Of a DNA stretch of 64,000 nucleotides, positions 34,276 to 43,600 are shown piece after piece. The DNA comes from Lucinisca nassula (taxonomy: Eukaryota; Mollusca; Bivalvia; Lucinida; Lucinidae). How positions within the stretch are numbered: position 1 is the stretch's first letter; each line of letters starts with the position of its first letter. The DNA is taken from positions 119,255,141-119,319,140 of the forward strand of contig OY757025.1 in NCBI GenBank assembly GCA_963580285.1, read 5' to 3'. A model generated the notes under the pieces. That model was given only the letters and a program-made list of their open reading frames with translations. It was not told where the DNA came from and did not search any database. Position numbers and translations under genes: made by a program.

Positions 34276-36839
34276 GTTTGCGATGGGTGTGTGAGGGTGG
34301 GGTGTGGGGCTTGGTAGAGCTTGACTTATGTCATTTCATTACAATGTCGTGTAAAAGTTCGTCAAAAATGGAAGCAATGTTTCCAAAATGACCTAAATAG
34401 TGTTGACGGAACGTAAAACCTCAATTCAAGCAACAAACAAATGGTGTGTATAATCTTTCGAATAGCCTCGATGAGGCGCTTCTGATGAATGCACCCAACC
34501 TGCCATAAAGGTATGCTGTGTACAGTAAAATTCGGGGACATGTTTTCAAACTCTTTATAAATAAAGATATGTTATGTGTGCTCATTAGAATCGCCTCAAC
34601 GAGGCGATTCGAATGAGTAGACACAGCATTCCTTTTCGAGATGACGAACAAAAATATTCCTAAATAAATGTCATCTTGAGCTGCAGAGCCAAAAAATTCC
34701 TGAGGGATTCTTTGGGTCATTGAAGGGTAATGTACAGGTAATTTAACCAAATACTTACGAAATACTAGCTGCCGGTGTATAAGCTGAAACTATATTTCCC
34801 ACTGTTTCATTCATTTCAATCTGTTTTCTATACATTTCCCTGAAATATACATGAATATGGTAATTAAGATTAACTCGTTACTAAAAAAAATATATACACG
34901 AGACTTGCCAACACTTATGGGACACCCACCATAAATATTTTGGATAAAAAGAAATATGCCACTAAATATCATTGCAAGAGCCATGAAAGATATTTTCTAT
35001 TGCACAGGTGTGTTAAATAATTTTGTAAGCTGCCGGACGGTCAAAACGATGTACTAATTTTAGTTTCTTTTACAAATGGCGTTGCTTTATACGTTACCCT
35101 TCCATTGCCGCTATTCTATCTCAGAACTAGATTTAGACAGATTAATGATTATTTTATATTTTTTTCTTACGGATGTGTCGAGGGAACAAATTTCCATTGA
35201 CTCATTTTCGAGCTAGTTCCCTGATTACAAACCGTGTTATTTCTAGTCGAAGCATAGATTGTGGGTGCTTGTAGAGTAGGTTTTGACGAATCGTTACATT
35301 TTATGTTTAAACATAGATTTAAGTTCTCGATAGAACCGCCTCTAAGAGGCGGTTCTAACGGATACCCACTATCTATGTTTTAAGCAAAGATGTAAAATAA
35401 TGTTTTCCCTGTAAGCACCACGTTTTCCTACATAAAGTAAGGTTAAGAGGGGTTTCCATTACAGAGATTCGTCAAACTGATACATGTACATTATATTTTT
35501 CGTTGATAAAGACATGTCGATATGTAAGAAAAGCAGCTATCATGTGTTTTCGGTCGGACTCGTCTTTGCCTCATACTTACATTGGAAACTCGACTGTCGA
35601 GTCAAAGTCGGCCTCATCATCTTGTTCGCCGTCGGAGCAAGTCAGAGGTATATCACAGGTCTGATCTATCTGAGCATGCGCATATGATGCAAAGGTCAGG
35701 ACAAATATCAACTGAAATAATAACAATACAACAACTACTTCAGATTATGATGATTTTGATTTTAATGATTTGAGGTTTAACGTCCCCGTCAACACTGTAA
35801 AGGCCATTTTTAAGACGCTGCTTCCAATTTTGGGGGACTGTTACTCGACATTGAGATGAAATGACATCTCAAGCCCTGCCTCCAAATGAAACCAATAGAG
35901 TTTATAAGCATGGACGGGCCGACACGCACCGTTTTGCCTGGGCAGGCTTAGATCTTCTAAGCTGTTTACCAGTACTCGTGTGCGGGTTGGTTTCAGCTCT
36001 TCGTGGAAGCATCATGCAGCCCATATATTTCTTCAAGCCCCACTGAATATATGGGCTGCATGATGCTTCCATGATGGACGGGGGTCGACAGATTATGATG
36101 AATAACAACAACAACAATGATAATAATTATAATAGAATGTGTGAGTTTTAAATTTACGTTCTACCAACAACTAAGGTGATATGGAGCAGGACCTCGGTTT
36201 AAAGACTCATATACAGTAAAAATCCTATAATGAGACATCCTTTGAGACTTTTCAAAAGTGGTCACTTTTCAACAGTCCAAAAGGTGGACTCCTAATAGGA
36301 GACGCTAGGTGTAGAAAACACAAAAAAAGAACATCACGCTAACAAGTCCGTGAAATGAACACCCCCTTACACCCCATTTTATATGGAGAAAACTGGGGTT
36401 TAGTGGGGTATACATTATATTCCTTATTTCTGCTCATAGACACAGGTTGTGGGTACTCGTTATAGCCGCCTCAAAGAGGCTGTTCTAACGAGCACCCACA
36501 CCATATGTTTGCAGTAAATTTAAAAACAATATCAAGGATTTTCATCAGAAAAATAGCCATTTTGGAGATGTGAAAATGCACTATGTCGTACGAATGTGTT
36601 ACCGTTATGATAACTCAAACTTTCTCAACAAGCTTTTAAAAGCTGATTTCGTCTTGAATTTTGGTGGTCTTAATAGCGGAGTTTTACTGTTTATTATTGC
36701 CAAACATAACAAAATTATTGTATGGACTTGTATCCCCACTACACGTAAAAAGGGCATAACAAGAGAATTCGTTGCATGGACTAGTCCATATGAAATAAAT
36801 AAATAAATGAATAAAAAATAGACTCACCAAACCTTTCAT
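24901..36839 (-). CDS. Gene 1: secreted Cys/Tyr-rich cystine-knot-like protein (5 exons, 189 aa)
   Basis: Spliced model on the minus strand: 36839-36828, 35711-35581, 34839-34759, 32433-32299, 25111-24901 (stop TAG). The exons total 570 nt, so 189 codons plus stop. Every junction has AG acceptor and GT donor (GTGAGT, then GTAAGT three times), and phases fit (0,2,2,2). The product starts MKGLLIFVLTFASYAHA, a signal peptide with likely cleavage A17/Q18. An acidic linker (residues 30-46) follows, then a Cys-rich domain from C87 to C181 with NVCPS, GRCFVITP, TRC-x4-C, YYRC, FWAYCP and GGCSCRRYVC. Exon order, phases and nine of ten conserved Cys spacings or their neighbours match gene 2. Seen: exons, phases, signal peptide. 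Inferred: a secreted cystine-knot ligand. The pattern Cys-Pro-Ser ... R/K-C-x4-C ... YxxC ... P-x-x-C-x-C resembles Spaetzle-type domains. IL-17-type was considered and fits less well. Transcription is untested. Confidence 0.72.
25113..25262 (-). mobile_element. Retroelement 3' region abutting gene 1 exon 5
   Basis: Plus strand GAAGTGAAGGCAATGATCAG..GGAAAGCCAAAAGGACAG. On the gene's strand it ends TCATTGCCTTCACTTCTATA just before TTTCATTTCAG, so it supplies part of the polypyrimidine tract of this acceptor. Confidence 0.7.
25263..26089. other. Gene 1 intron 4 sequence with minor repeats
   Basis: Contains AATCGACCC motifs (25280-25330), family F (25495-25550) and repeat S (25640-25720). The phrase GCCGAAACTACGTAGTATGA occurs twice (25556 and 25928). 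No exon seen. Confidence 0.45.
26090..26282. mobile_element. MITE family G
   Basis: About 190 bp with ~42-bp TIRs: TTTACATGTGCGCCCAGCGA..GATCAGCCTGTGC and GCACAGGCTGATC..TCGCTGGGCGCACATGTAAA. Copies at 46750-46932, partial at 27055-27160 and 63838-63880. Confidence 0.8.
26470..26560. repeat. Family F palindrome, variant stem
   Basis: CCAGATCAGATGGCTTC and GAAGCCATCTGATCTGG. The stem sequence differs from the CGCCGC type but pairing is perfect. Confidence 0.75.
26812..27042 (+). repeat. 43-bp minisatellite array, left arm
   Basis: About five units of CTATTTGCAGTCAACTGCAA + ATAGCCAAAAAACGTTAAAA + TGG. Each unit carries the palindrome CTATTTGCAGT-CA-ACTGCAAATAG. The same unit is found inverted at 30969-31158. 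Confidence 0.9.
27171..27335 (+). mobile_element. MITE-A fragment
   Basis: CCTCTAAACCCCACTTTATA..GAACCGCCTCATTGAGTC..GAAATAAGGAAAATATAC. Confidence 0.7.
27340..28190. other. Gene 1 intron; unclassified repeats
   Basis: The phrases GTGCACCAGACGGA and GTATxxCACTxTCTGxGCACC occur twice. It ends with GACGGACGACGC..GTCAGGTGAGCTAA, a terminus like that at 16640. G-tract at 27702-27720. No exon seen. Confidence 0.4.
28195..28690. repeat. Diverged tandem repeat, about 170-bp units x3
   Basis: GGCCTTATGGTTTCGGAGAA, CTGTGCTTCATGATTTCAGA and GGGCCTTATGGTTTCAGGGA begin three related blocks (28198, 28358, 28526), each with CCCAAxGGGCAxG. ORFs through it are incidental. Confidence 0.6.
28753..28935 (+). 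mobile_element. MITE-B, ends degraded
   Basis: TTATTTTTCTTACTTCTAGTC, hairpin GCCGCCTCGCCGAGGCGG, GGTGGTAAAAGTTTCAC. Confidence 0.7.
29290..29875. repeat. Three family F palindromes
   Basis: Cores at 29310-29375, 29615-29665 and 29812-29865, each with AACAGTGTGGATC / GATCCACACTGTT-type arms. Confidence 0.7.
30047..30225 (-). repeat. SINE-A copy, truncated
   Basis: GTTTGTTTGAATTGAGGTTT..GACAACTCAAGCCCTGCC. Confidence 0.75.
30226..30577. other. Gene 1 intron; no feature recognised
   Basis: Unique-looking, with a C-rich patch at 30421-30450. Confidence 0.35.
30578..30843 (+). repeat. SINE-A copy, diverged
   Basis: CCATCGAAGCTTGGAGACAT..AGTGTTGCAGAGCACGCAAA. Confidence 0.65.
30969..31158 (-). 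repeat. 43-bp minisatellite array, right arm
   Basis: About 4.4 units in inverse orientation to 26812-27042. The inner edges of both arrays end in the same truncated unit (TTGCAGTCATT on each array's own strand), so the pair looks like the termini of one foldback unit. Confidence 0.9.
31198..31264 (-). mobile_element. MITE-B terminal fragment
   Basis: AAGTGGGGTTTAAAGGGG..GACGTGTTTTTGTGATG. Confidence 0.7.
31410..31510. repeat. Family F palindrome
   Basis: AACAGTGCAGATCCAGATCA..TGACCAGGATCTACCCTGTT. Confidence 0.65.
31660..31800. repeat. G-tract and fragment of the J-type repeat
   Basis: GCGGGGGG.. then CTGTCTGTCTGTTTGTTTG and TGGTCGCTTACAGTGACAGC, like the end of the element at 53990-54830. 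Confidence 0.5.
31842..32066 (-). repeat. SINE-D, full length, 13-bp target duplication
   Basis: Flanked by AAAATATAGATTG at 31829-31841 and 32067-32079, which is MITE-B sequence. It thus split a MITE-B (31800-32215) beside its hairpin. Confidence 0.88.
32299..32433 (-). CDS. Gene 1 exon 4: first half of Cys-rich domain
   Basis: 135 bp with a strong polypyrimidine acceptor (T-run then ATTAG) and donor GTAAGT. It is phase 2 at both ends. It encodes the stretch with NWFNVCPS, QQWSFYDS, GRCFVITP and ATRC. The paralogous gene 2 exon shares W-x3-CP, C-[FW]-V-[IV]-T-P and T-x-C, with C-x10-C spacing identical. A Kunitz-like look of the middle segment is probably coincidental. Confidence 0.72.
32480..32746 (-). 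mobile_element. MITE-B
   Basis: Hairpin GAACCGCCTCGATGTGGCGGTTC near 32593-32616 and end GGAGTGTTTTGATGATG. It lies just upstream of gene 1 exon 4 on the gene's strand. Confidence 0.75.
32795..33105 (+). repeat. SINE-A copy
   Basis: CGTCCATTGGGGTTTGAAGA..GACGGGGACGTTAAACCTC. Confidence 0.85.
33175..33345 (-). repeat. SINE-F3 copy
   Basis: GCGGCTAATCTGGACAGTGC..GACACGTATCGAACTCTCC (B box on minus). Confidence 0.65.
33470..33665 (-). repeat. SINE-D copy
   Basis: ACGACCCTTTCAAGATTATT..CAGGCTCGAACCCACAGC..GAGTCAGCGCTCTTATCCAC. Confidence 0.75.
33656..33790 (+). mobile_element. MITE-A fragment
   Basis: ACAAGTCCGTGAAATGAGCA..GGAACCGCCTCAGAACG. Confidence 0.65.
34085..34442 (+). repeat. SINE-A copy with internal (TTG)n
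   Basis: CGCCCGCCCATTTGTGCTTG..GTTGACGGAACGTAAAACC. A (TTG)n expansion (34222-34277) splits it. Confidence 0.7.
34443..34660. repeat. Degenerate hairpin repeat
   Basis: Two GCCTC..GAGGC palindromes (34465-34480, 34590-34610) with altered stems (GAATCGCCTC/GAGGCGATTC). A distant relative of the MITE-A/B core. Confidence 0.5.
34759..34839 (-). CDS. Gene 1 exon 3: linker exon
   Basis: 81 bp between acceptor TATTTCAG (ending 34840) and donor GTAAGT (starting 34758). It enters and leaves in phase 2 and stays open only in the joined frame. It encodes a helical-looking segment (EMYRKQIEMNETVGNIV..) with one N-E-T glycosylation sequon. It corresponds to the 75-bp exon 3 of gene 2, which also carries a Glu-rich start and a G-x-x-I core. 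Confidence 0.65.
35235..35465 (-). mobile_element. Degenerate MITE-A/B
   Basis: Hairpin GAACCGCCTCTAAGAGGCGGTTC at 35332-35358. The outer arms are weak. It lies in gene 1 intron 2. Confidence 0.65.
35581..35711 (-). CDS. Gene 1 exon 2: signal peptide and acidic N-terminus
   Basis: 131 bp. The acceptor TTTCAG lies at 35717-35712 and the donor GTAAGT at 35580-35575. It is open in the frame giving the rest of the hydrophobic signal (LIFVLTFASYAHA), then Q-I-D-Q-T-C, a second Cys (C29) and a run of Asp/Glu. It ends in phase 2 (AT), completed by G of the next exon to give Met48. Confidence 0.72.
35760..36050 (-). repeat. SINE-A copy
   Basis: GAGGTTTAACGTCCCCGTCA..CTTCAAGCCCCACTGAA. An inverted 40-bp piece of its end follows to 36075. 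Confidence 0.8.
36332..36609 (+). mobile_element. MITE-A
   Basis: CATCACGCTAACAAGTCCG to GTGTTACCGTTATG. It lies in gene 1 intron 1. Confidence 0.85.
36828..36839 (-). CDS. Gene 1 exon 1 (coding part): start codon and 4 codons
   Basis: ATG at 36839-36837 encodes MKGL and runs straight into the donor GTGAGT (36827-36822). Joined in phase 0 to exon 2 it gives M-K-G-L-L-I-F-V-L, an ideal signal-peptide start. The Met is preceded by an A-rich stretch. The exon was chosen because gene 2 has the same design: a very short phase-0 first exon just ahead of the hydrophobic exon. Confidence 0.6.
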
Positions 36840-37010
36840 TTTTTGTTTTCTGTGACAAGCTGGTTTTAGTTCCAACGGAGGTTAAAGTCTTCAGAAACAC
36901 AACACACCAAAACCTGTAGAAGCCTACATATTTATTTCTTTCAGAAACCGGACCTCACAGAGCCAATCGGGAACACCCTTTTATTCCCACCAATCACATA
37001 ATATTTTAGA
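36840..37010 (-). promoter_or_regulatory. Candidate upstream region of gene 1
   Basis: Read on the minus strand the segment carries two ATTGG (inverted CCAAT) boxes, CCAAT on the plus strand at 36963-36967 and 36990-36994, around a GGGAATAAAAGG TATA-like stretch (about 36975-36986). That would give a 5' UTR near 100 nt. It is free of obvious MITE sequence. Motif-based inference only. Confidence 0.3.
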
Positions 37011-37204
37011 TAGAACTGGTCACTTTTGTAGCTCCATTATTTTCATATGGTCATTAAAGTCAAGGTTACTAAAATAGAGGCTTGAACGAATGATCTTTAT
37101 CTGTTATTTTGAAGACCAGGCCGCCGGCCATTTTTCCATTCACAGCAAAATAGTAAGTCAAAATTCAGTTACATCCTGTTTGCGATTTGACCTAATCGTC
37201 ATCG

Positions 37205-37570
37205 GCAGCTCAGTCGCATCAGGAAAATACGCCTATATTTTACTGACCCCCTTGAACCCCACTTTCATATAGTAAAATTAGGGTTTACGGGGGTATACCT
37301 TATTTTTTCTTATTTCTGCTCTAAAATATAGATTGTTACTACTCGCTAGAACCGCCTCGATGAGGCGGTTCTAACGTGTGCCCACAATCTATGTTTTGAG
37401 CAGAAATAAGAAAAATACCCCCTTTTTTCATCTTAAAATTTTCATATTTTTGGCGGTAGATTTTTCACTACATGTATTTGTATAGGCGTGTTTTTGTAAT
37501 GGATGAGCGTCTAACTGGTGATTAGGAGGTCGCGGGTTCGATACCTGTTGAGATCAGCGAGATTGGCTAA
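37205..37570 (+). repeat. SINE-F3 head, split by MITE-B
   Basis: GCAGCTCAGTCG + GATGAGCGTCTAACTGGTG + GGTCGCGGGTTCGATACC: A and B boxes on either side of the MITE. Confidence 0.75.
37217..37501 (+). mobile_element. MITE-B inserted in a tRNA-like SINE head
   Basis: CATCAGGAAAATACGCCTAT to GGCGTGTTTTTGTAATG. Left flank GCAGCTCAGTCG (37206-37216 region) and right flank GATGAGCGTC (37502-) rejoin exactly to the SINE-F3 A-box sequence. Confidence 0.9.
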
Positions 37571-37744
37571 GGACATCACGTGAACAAGTCCATGAAATGA
37601 AGACCCCCACCCCCAAACCCCGCTTTATAGAGAGAAAACCGGTGTTTACGGGGTTATTTATTAGTTTTCTTATTTCTGCTCCAAGTCATAGGTTGTGGGT
37701 ACTCGTTAGAAACGCCTCACTGAGGCGGTTCTAACAAGCACCCT

Positions 37745-37833
37745 TAGACTTTCGGATGAGTCTTTAAACCTAGGTCTCGTCTCCATATAACCTAAGCTGT
37801 TGGTGAGACGTAAAACTCAAACACTTACTTACT
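37745..37833 (+). repeat. SINE-C, truncated, 14-bp target duplication
   Basis: Flanked by CTAACAAGCACCCT at 37731-37744 and 37834-37847. Sense 3' end GACGTAAAACTCAAACACTT then ACTTACT tail. Confidence 0.92.
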
Positions 37834-37921
37834 CTAACAAGCACCCTCAACCTATGTTTTGAGCATTAATAACACAAATATCAAGGATTTTCATGAGAAA
37901 AGTAGCCATTTTGGAGATAAG

Positions 37922-38857
37922 ACAAGAATTCCGCCGAAGTCTATGTCGCGCCTGTGTGGGCGCAAAGTCATCGAACCATGATATGTAGGTCAGGGTCAAA
38001 CATAGATGCTTGCACAAAAGATTCCATTCTCAAATGCAAGCTTGTACTAAGTATCATAAAGGAAGCTCTAATAATTCTTGAGAAATGAACTTAACCATTA
38101 GGGTGAACGCCAGGGTGGTCGCACTATTTTACAAAGTCAGTGAACCATGAAATTTAGGTCAAGGTCAAATATGGATGCTTGCATTTAAGTTGCCATTCCT
38201 AGATTCAAGTTTGCACCAAATATCATTAATAAAGCTCTTATAAATCTTGAGAAATAAACATGACCATTAGGTTGAACGCTAGGGTGGTCGAAATATTTTA
38301 CAAAGTCAGTGAACCATGAAATATAGGCCAAGGTTAAATATGGATGCTTGCATTTAAGTTACCATCCCCAGATACAAGTTTGTACTAAGTATCATTAATA
38401 AAGGTATTATAGTTCTTGAGAAATAAACTTGACCATTAGGGTGAACGCTAGGATGGTCGCAATAGTTTACAAAGTAAGTAAACCATGAAATGTAGGTCAA
38501 TGGCAAATATGGATGCTTGTATTCAGGTTGCCATCCACAGATACAAGTTTGTTATTGAGAAATAAACTTGACCATTAGGGTGAACGCTAGGGTGGTCTTA
38601 ATATTTTACAAAGTCAGTGAACCATGAAATGTAGGTCAAGGTCAAATATGGATGCTTGCAGGTAAGCTGTCATCCCCAGATACAAGTTTGTACCAAGTAT
38701 CATTGATGAAGCTCTTATAGTTCTTGATAAATAAACTTGAACCTCAGGGTGAACGCTAGGGTGGTCGCAAATGTTGACGCCTTGACAAACGGACGGACGA
38801 ACGGACGGAAAACCGGGCGCCTATATCGCGCCATGCTAATAGCAGGCGCGACAAAAA
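37922..38857 (+). mobile_element. Element K with ~169-bp internal tandem units
   Basis: Starts ACAAGAATTCCGCCGAAG, ends TAGCAGGCGCGACAA. Short TIR TGTCGCGCCTG/CAGGCGCGACA. Units beginning GGGTGAACGC recur at 38101, 38271, 38439, 38578 and 38747. A second copy lies inverted at 47916-48663. Confidence 0.85.
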
Positions 38858-38904
38858 ATGCACTATGTTGCACGGGTGTGTTATCGTAATGATATTTTCT
38901 ACTG

Positions 38905-39070
38905 GCATTCTCACTAATCTGCTGATTCAAGAAGGGCAGTTGTCAGTTTCTGGCGAAAGAATTTGCAGTTCTTGCAAACCGCTTATGTAAGTGCCTACTC
39001 TGGAAGTGATTTTAAGTAAACTGACCGGCTCAATATGACCTGAATATTGCTGACGATCCAGAGCATATAA
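38905..39070 (+). repeat. SINE-F3 3' part
   Basis: CTGATTCAAGAAGGGCAGTT..CTGACCGGCTCAATATGACC. Confidence 0.6.
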
Positions 39071-39319
39071 GCCCTTTTGGTTCAGTTTGGCGGCAGATCT
39101 TGAGATACCATGTCATCTCAATTTCGGGTACATTTCCCAGAAAGTTGGAAGCAACGTCTCAAAAAATGACCTAAATAGTGTTGATGGAGACGTTAATCCT
39201 AAATTCAAACAAACCAAGACATATGTTGTGTGTACCTATTGGAACCGTTTTACATTATTTTCCTTATTTCTGCACCAAGACATAGGTTGTGGGTGCCTAT
39301 TAGAACCGCTTCAATTAGG

Positions 39320-39589
39320 ACACCTATACAAATACGACATTGTAAATTTACGGCCGAAAAAATAGGCCATAAAATTGAGATATTTTTCTTATTTCTGCTC
39401 ATAGATTGTGGGTACTCGTTAGAGCCGCCTTATCGACAGAACCACCTCATCGCGGCGGTTCTAACGAGAACCAACACCTATATTTTAGAGCAGAAATAAA
39501 ATAATAAAGTTTACCCCTGTTAACCTCAGTTTTACTATATAAAAGAGGGGTTCAAAAGATCAGAATTATATAGGCGTGTTTTCGTGATG
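39320..39589 (-). mobile_element. MITE-B, rearranged
   Basis: Two partial hairpins (39427-39460), end GGCGTGTTTTCGTGATG. Confidence 0.75.
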
Positions 39590-39854
39590 AAGATCGATAA
39601 TGCAGTTTTAACTACTCACCACGTTTACAAGCGAAATGAAGACACCCGTAAACCCCACCTGATACAGAGAAAAGTGCGGTTTGCATGGTTATGTGTTGTT
39701 TTTCTTATCCTTGCTATAAAACACGGACTGTGGATACTTTATAAGCAAAAGTATACGTATAAGAATCGTTCACGTGTGGAGTGGAAGTCCGTCCTAAGGA
39801 TCACTGACAAGGAATAACCGACAAGGAACAGATTTTACCCTCACCATACTGGTT

Positions 39855-39925
39855 ATTTAGCAAAGATTGTAGATCCTGATCAGATGGCTTCTGGACTGAT
39901 CAGGATCTACACTATTTGTCACTCC
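39855..39925. repeat. Family F palindrome
   Basis: GTAGATCCTGATCAG and CTGATCAGGATCTAC. Confidence 0.75.
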
Positions 39926-40009
39926 GTTTGTGAATATGAACGAAAATTTTGCATCATATATTCTAACTGGTTGATAGTTAGAAATGGGTGTGACTGATTA
40001 AATTATTCA

Positions 40010-40479
40010 GCATGAGAGGGATTAATGGGATTTAGGAGGGTGTCTCGTAAGTGTAAAACCTGCATCATGTAAATTAGTAAATGTTGATCACGAAAAGTAC
40101 AGCATAAAAATGAATAGCCTAGTGATACTAATATGATATGATATACGTAAGTATACGCCAGATCTCTTCTTCTTCTTCTTCTTCTTCTTCTTGGGATAAG
40201 TCCCGATTCAGGACTACTTTTGAAACACCAAAATAGACCTACCAGACACGTGTGCTGTGATTGTAATAGGAGAGGAATTTTGGCTGTCGCTAAAGTTGGT
40301 CTGTCGTTAAAGTTGGTCAATTAAACTGAGGTCCGGTTGTACGAGCCGCGTTTCCTTGACCTTAAAGCCAACATTGTTTCTGTAAACCATCCGTTTCCCG
40401 AGGCATTTGCACTTTAAAGTCATAAACAAAATTATTTGACCGTAAAATTTTGTAGTCGTTTTGCCTGTGTAGAATAGTT
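40010..40479. other. Intergenic spacer between genes 1 and 2
   Basis: (CTT)n at 40164-40191. Otherwise unique-looking, no gene. Confidence 0.4.
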
Positions 40480-40616
40480 ATCTTGCATGAGAAGTAACAA
40501 TGCGTTTGATTGGTTCGGAATGCTGCCAAACAGTGAGGGCCATCCTTGGACCCGGAACTGACTGGAAAATAAAAATATGGAATGGAGATCTTGTTAACTT
40601 ATTTGTTACATAGAAT
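40480..40616 (+). promoter_or_regulatory. Candidate upstream region of gene 2
   Basis: Contains an ATTGG box (40509-40513) and an AAAATAAAAATATGG TATA-like stretch near 40565-40579 ahead of the ATG at 40617. The arrangement mirrors the upstream of gene 1. Short motifs like these occur by chance in AT-rich DNA. Confidence 0.22.
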
Positions 40617-40637
40617 ATGGCACAAATAGCCAGACTT
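40617..40637 (+). CDS. Gene 2 exon 1 (coding part): start codon and 7 codons
   Basis: ATG GCA CAA ATA GCC AGA CTT (MAQIARL) is followed at once by donor GTAAGT (40638-40643). It joins in phase 0 to exon 2, giving a positively charged n-region before the hydrophobic core. The donor overlaps the decayed end of a MITE-A (terminus CATTACG read here as AAGTACG). The alternative is that the true first exon lies elsewhere. Confidence 0.58.
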
Positions 40638-43600
40638 GTAAGTACGATAACATATCCGTGTGAAATAGTACATCATTTCATATCTCCAAAAGTTTTATTT
40701 TCCACACGAAAACACGCATATATAATTTTTACCCCTATATAGTAAAACTGGGGTTTACTTCATTTTTCTTATTTCTGCTCTAAAATATAGATTGTGGGTA
40801 CTCGTTAGAACTGCCTCGACGAAGCGATTCTAACGTGTACCTACAATCTATATTTTGAGCAGAAATAAAAAAACAACATTTTTTTCACTGTAAAATTTTC
40901 GTTTTTTAAGGCGGTAAAGTTTACAGTGCATTTGTATAGGCGTGGTTTCGTAATGTCTGATGAAAATTTGACATATTTTTTCTTATCCATGCTCAAAACA
41001 TAAGCTGCGAGAACTCTTTAGAAATGCCACATTGAGACCGTTCTAACGAGCACTCACAACCTATGTCTTGAAGTATTACATAGTCGCGAGTACTCGTTAG
41101 AACTACCATATTGGGGTGGTTCTAACGAGCGTTCAGAGCAAAAGAAAAAAGAAAAAAAAATAATTAAAAAATTAATATATATACAATACCCATGTGAACC
41201 CTCGTTTTCTCTATATAAATTGGTGAAGGGGAAATAACTTAATAATACGTGTGTTAATTTCACGGACTTGTTGAGATGATTTTTTTTCTTTTGGTTATGT
41301 TGTTGTTTTTGTTGTTGTTTTTTTGTGTGTTTTTTTATTTTTAAATTATTTATTTTCTTTTTCGTTGCAATATCATACCTATGTTATATAATATGTTTGT
41401 TTGGTTTGAGGATTAACGTCCCCCCCCCCCCCCCCCCCCAACACTGTATAGGCCATTTTGGAGACGTTGTTTCCAACTTTGTGAGACTTTTACCCGACAT
41501 TGAGATGAAATGACATCTCAAGTCCTGTCGCCCAATGAAACCAATAGGCTTTATAAGCACGTAAACACTATTACTGTCATTCTGGAGTCGTGGGACTAGT
41601 TTGGTCAAGAAAACATCTGCACTCCATGGTTTCCAGTTCTGTGGTGTATTCCTTGCTTCCAAAGGATAACCCTTTTTAGAACATACTAGACCTAAGCGGT
41701 TTAACAGTTGTTGTTTTGCTCTGCGCGCCAGAAGCACCATGCAGCCACATCTATTTCTTCAAGCACTGACAGGCGGGGGCGCTGAACCCAATACGTAAAT
41801 GTGCGAATGTAAAGGCACTAAACTATTGTTATACATGTTTCTCTTTGAGTTTTATTTTATTTTATTTATTTATTTATAACACGCCTATACAAATACATTG
41901 TAAACTTTACCGCCGAAAACTCGATTTTTTAGATGAAAAGTTGTGATATTTTTTCTTATTTCTGCTCTAAATATAGATTGTGGGTACTCGTAAGAACCGC
42001 CTCATCGAGTCGTTCTAACGAGTACCCACAATCTATATTTTAGGGCAGAAATAAGAATAACTAGTGCTTCAGCTGAAGTGCACGACCCGCCGAATGCTTT
42101 TAGCTTTATGAGTGTTACCATATATGGTAATGGCGGCCATTTTGGTCATGTGACCTAGACCTAAAACGGTTCCCCCAATAAATGCGCCTTATCGTAAGGA
42201 GCAAAAATATATCTTATACTTTAGTATTGTATTCTGAATCGTTTGCAGGATAAAATGCATTCTCACTTTTCCAATGCAAAAGCATATGTGTCAAAGTTTG
42301 ACCTAGGCACAAAGAAGGTCAAGGTCAACCCAGGGTCACCATTTTAGCAATTTATGATGGGCCTACGTCCAAAATGCTATTTATCAAGTTTCGTGGAAAT
42401 CTGCCCAGTGGTTCTGGAGAAGACTATTTTTGAAGGGTTTTTACCATATATGGCTTTGCGGCCATTTTGGTCATATGACCTGGACTCCATGAGCAAATTT
42501 TGGTTTCCCCCATCCCATAGAGGCTCCATATGAAATTTGACTTCAATCGGCCCAACGGTTTCCGAGGAGAAGCAGTTTGAAAATTTTCACATTTTTCGCC
42601 TCGGCGAGGCTATACTAAATGGAATGTAATATTTCGCAAGTTCATTGGTTAGATCTCATTGATATCTATCAGTATGCCAAAAATTGTTTAAATATTCCAA
42701 GCGGTTAAGTCATTATCACCAATTTTCACAAACGGGTTACGGACGGACAGACAGACAGACCATATATGGCTTGGCGGCCATTTTGGTCATGTGACCTGGA
42801 CTCCATGAGCAAATTTTGGTTTCCCCAATCCCATAGAGGCTCCATATGAAATTTGACTTCAATCGGCCCAACGGTTTCCGAGGAGAAGAAGTTCGAAAGT
42901 TTTTACATTTTTCGCCTCGGCGAGGCTATACTAAATGGAATGTAATATTTCCAAGTTCATTGGTTAGATCTCATTGATATCTATTAGTATGCCAAACAAT
43001 TTTTAAATATTCCAAGCGGTTAAGTCACTATCACCAATTTTCACAAACGGGTTACGGACGGACAGACAGACAGACCATATATGGCTTGGCGGCCATTTTG
43101 GTCATGTGACCGGGACACCATGAGCAAATTTTGGTTTCCCCCATCCTATAGAGGCTCCATATGAAAATTGACTTCAATCGACCCAACGGTTTCCGAGGAG
43201 AAGCAGTTCGAAAATTTTCTCATTTTTCGCCTCGGCGAGGCTATACTAAATGGAACGTAATATTTCGTAAGTTCATTGGTTAGATCTCATTGATATCTAT
43301 CAGTATGCCAAAAATTGTTTAAATATTCCAAGCGGTTAAGTCACTATCACCAATTTTCACAAAAGGGTTACGGACGGAAAGACAGACTGACAGAATGACA
43401 CGGTGATTTTAGGGCATTCTTAGAAAATCAACCGACTTCAGTCGGTCGCTTTTTCTGCGGGTCGTGCAATAAAGTTTATCCCTGTAAACCTCAGTTTTCC
43501 TATATAGTGGGGTTGAAGGGTGTCAAAATTAAATAGGCGTAGTAATTTCGTGATGTTTATTTATTTATTCTCGTTCCATTTCAGTCGTTTCCTGTGCTGT

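Larger units (their letters stand above)
37574..38891 (+). mobile_element. MITE-A carrying two nested insertions
   Basis: CATCACGTGAACAAGTCCA to GTGTGTTATCGTAATG. A SINE-C (37745-37833) interrupts the hairpin arm, and element K (37922-38857) interrupts the outer arm. Confidence 0.88.

Noticed and set aside
34421..34750. 109-codon minus-strand ORF
   Set aside because: It reads through the intron after gene 1 exon 3 and through a degenerate hairpin repeat. The real coding part is the upstream 81-bp exon in another frame.
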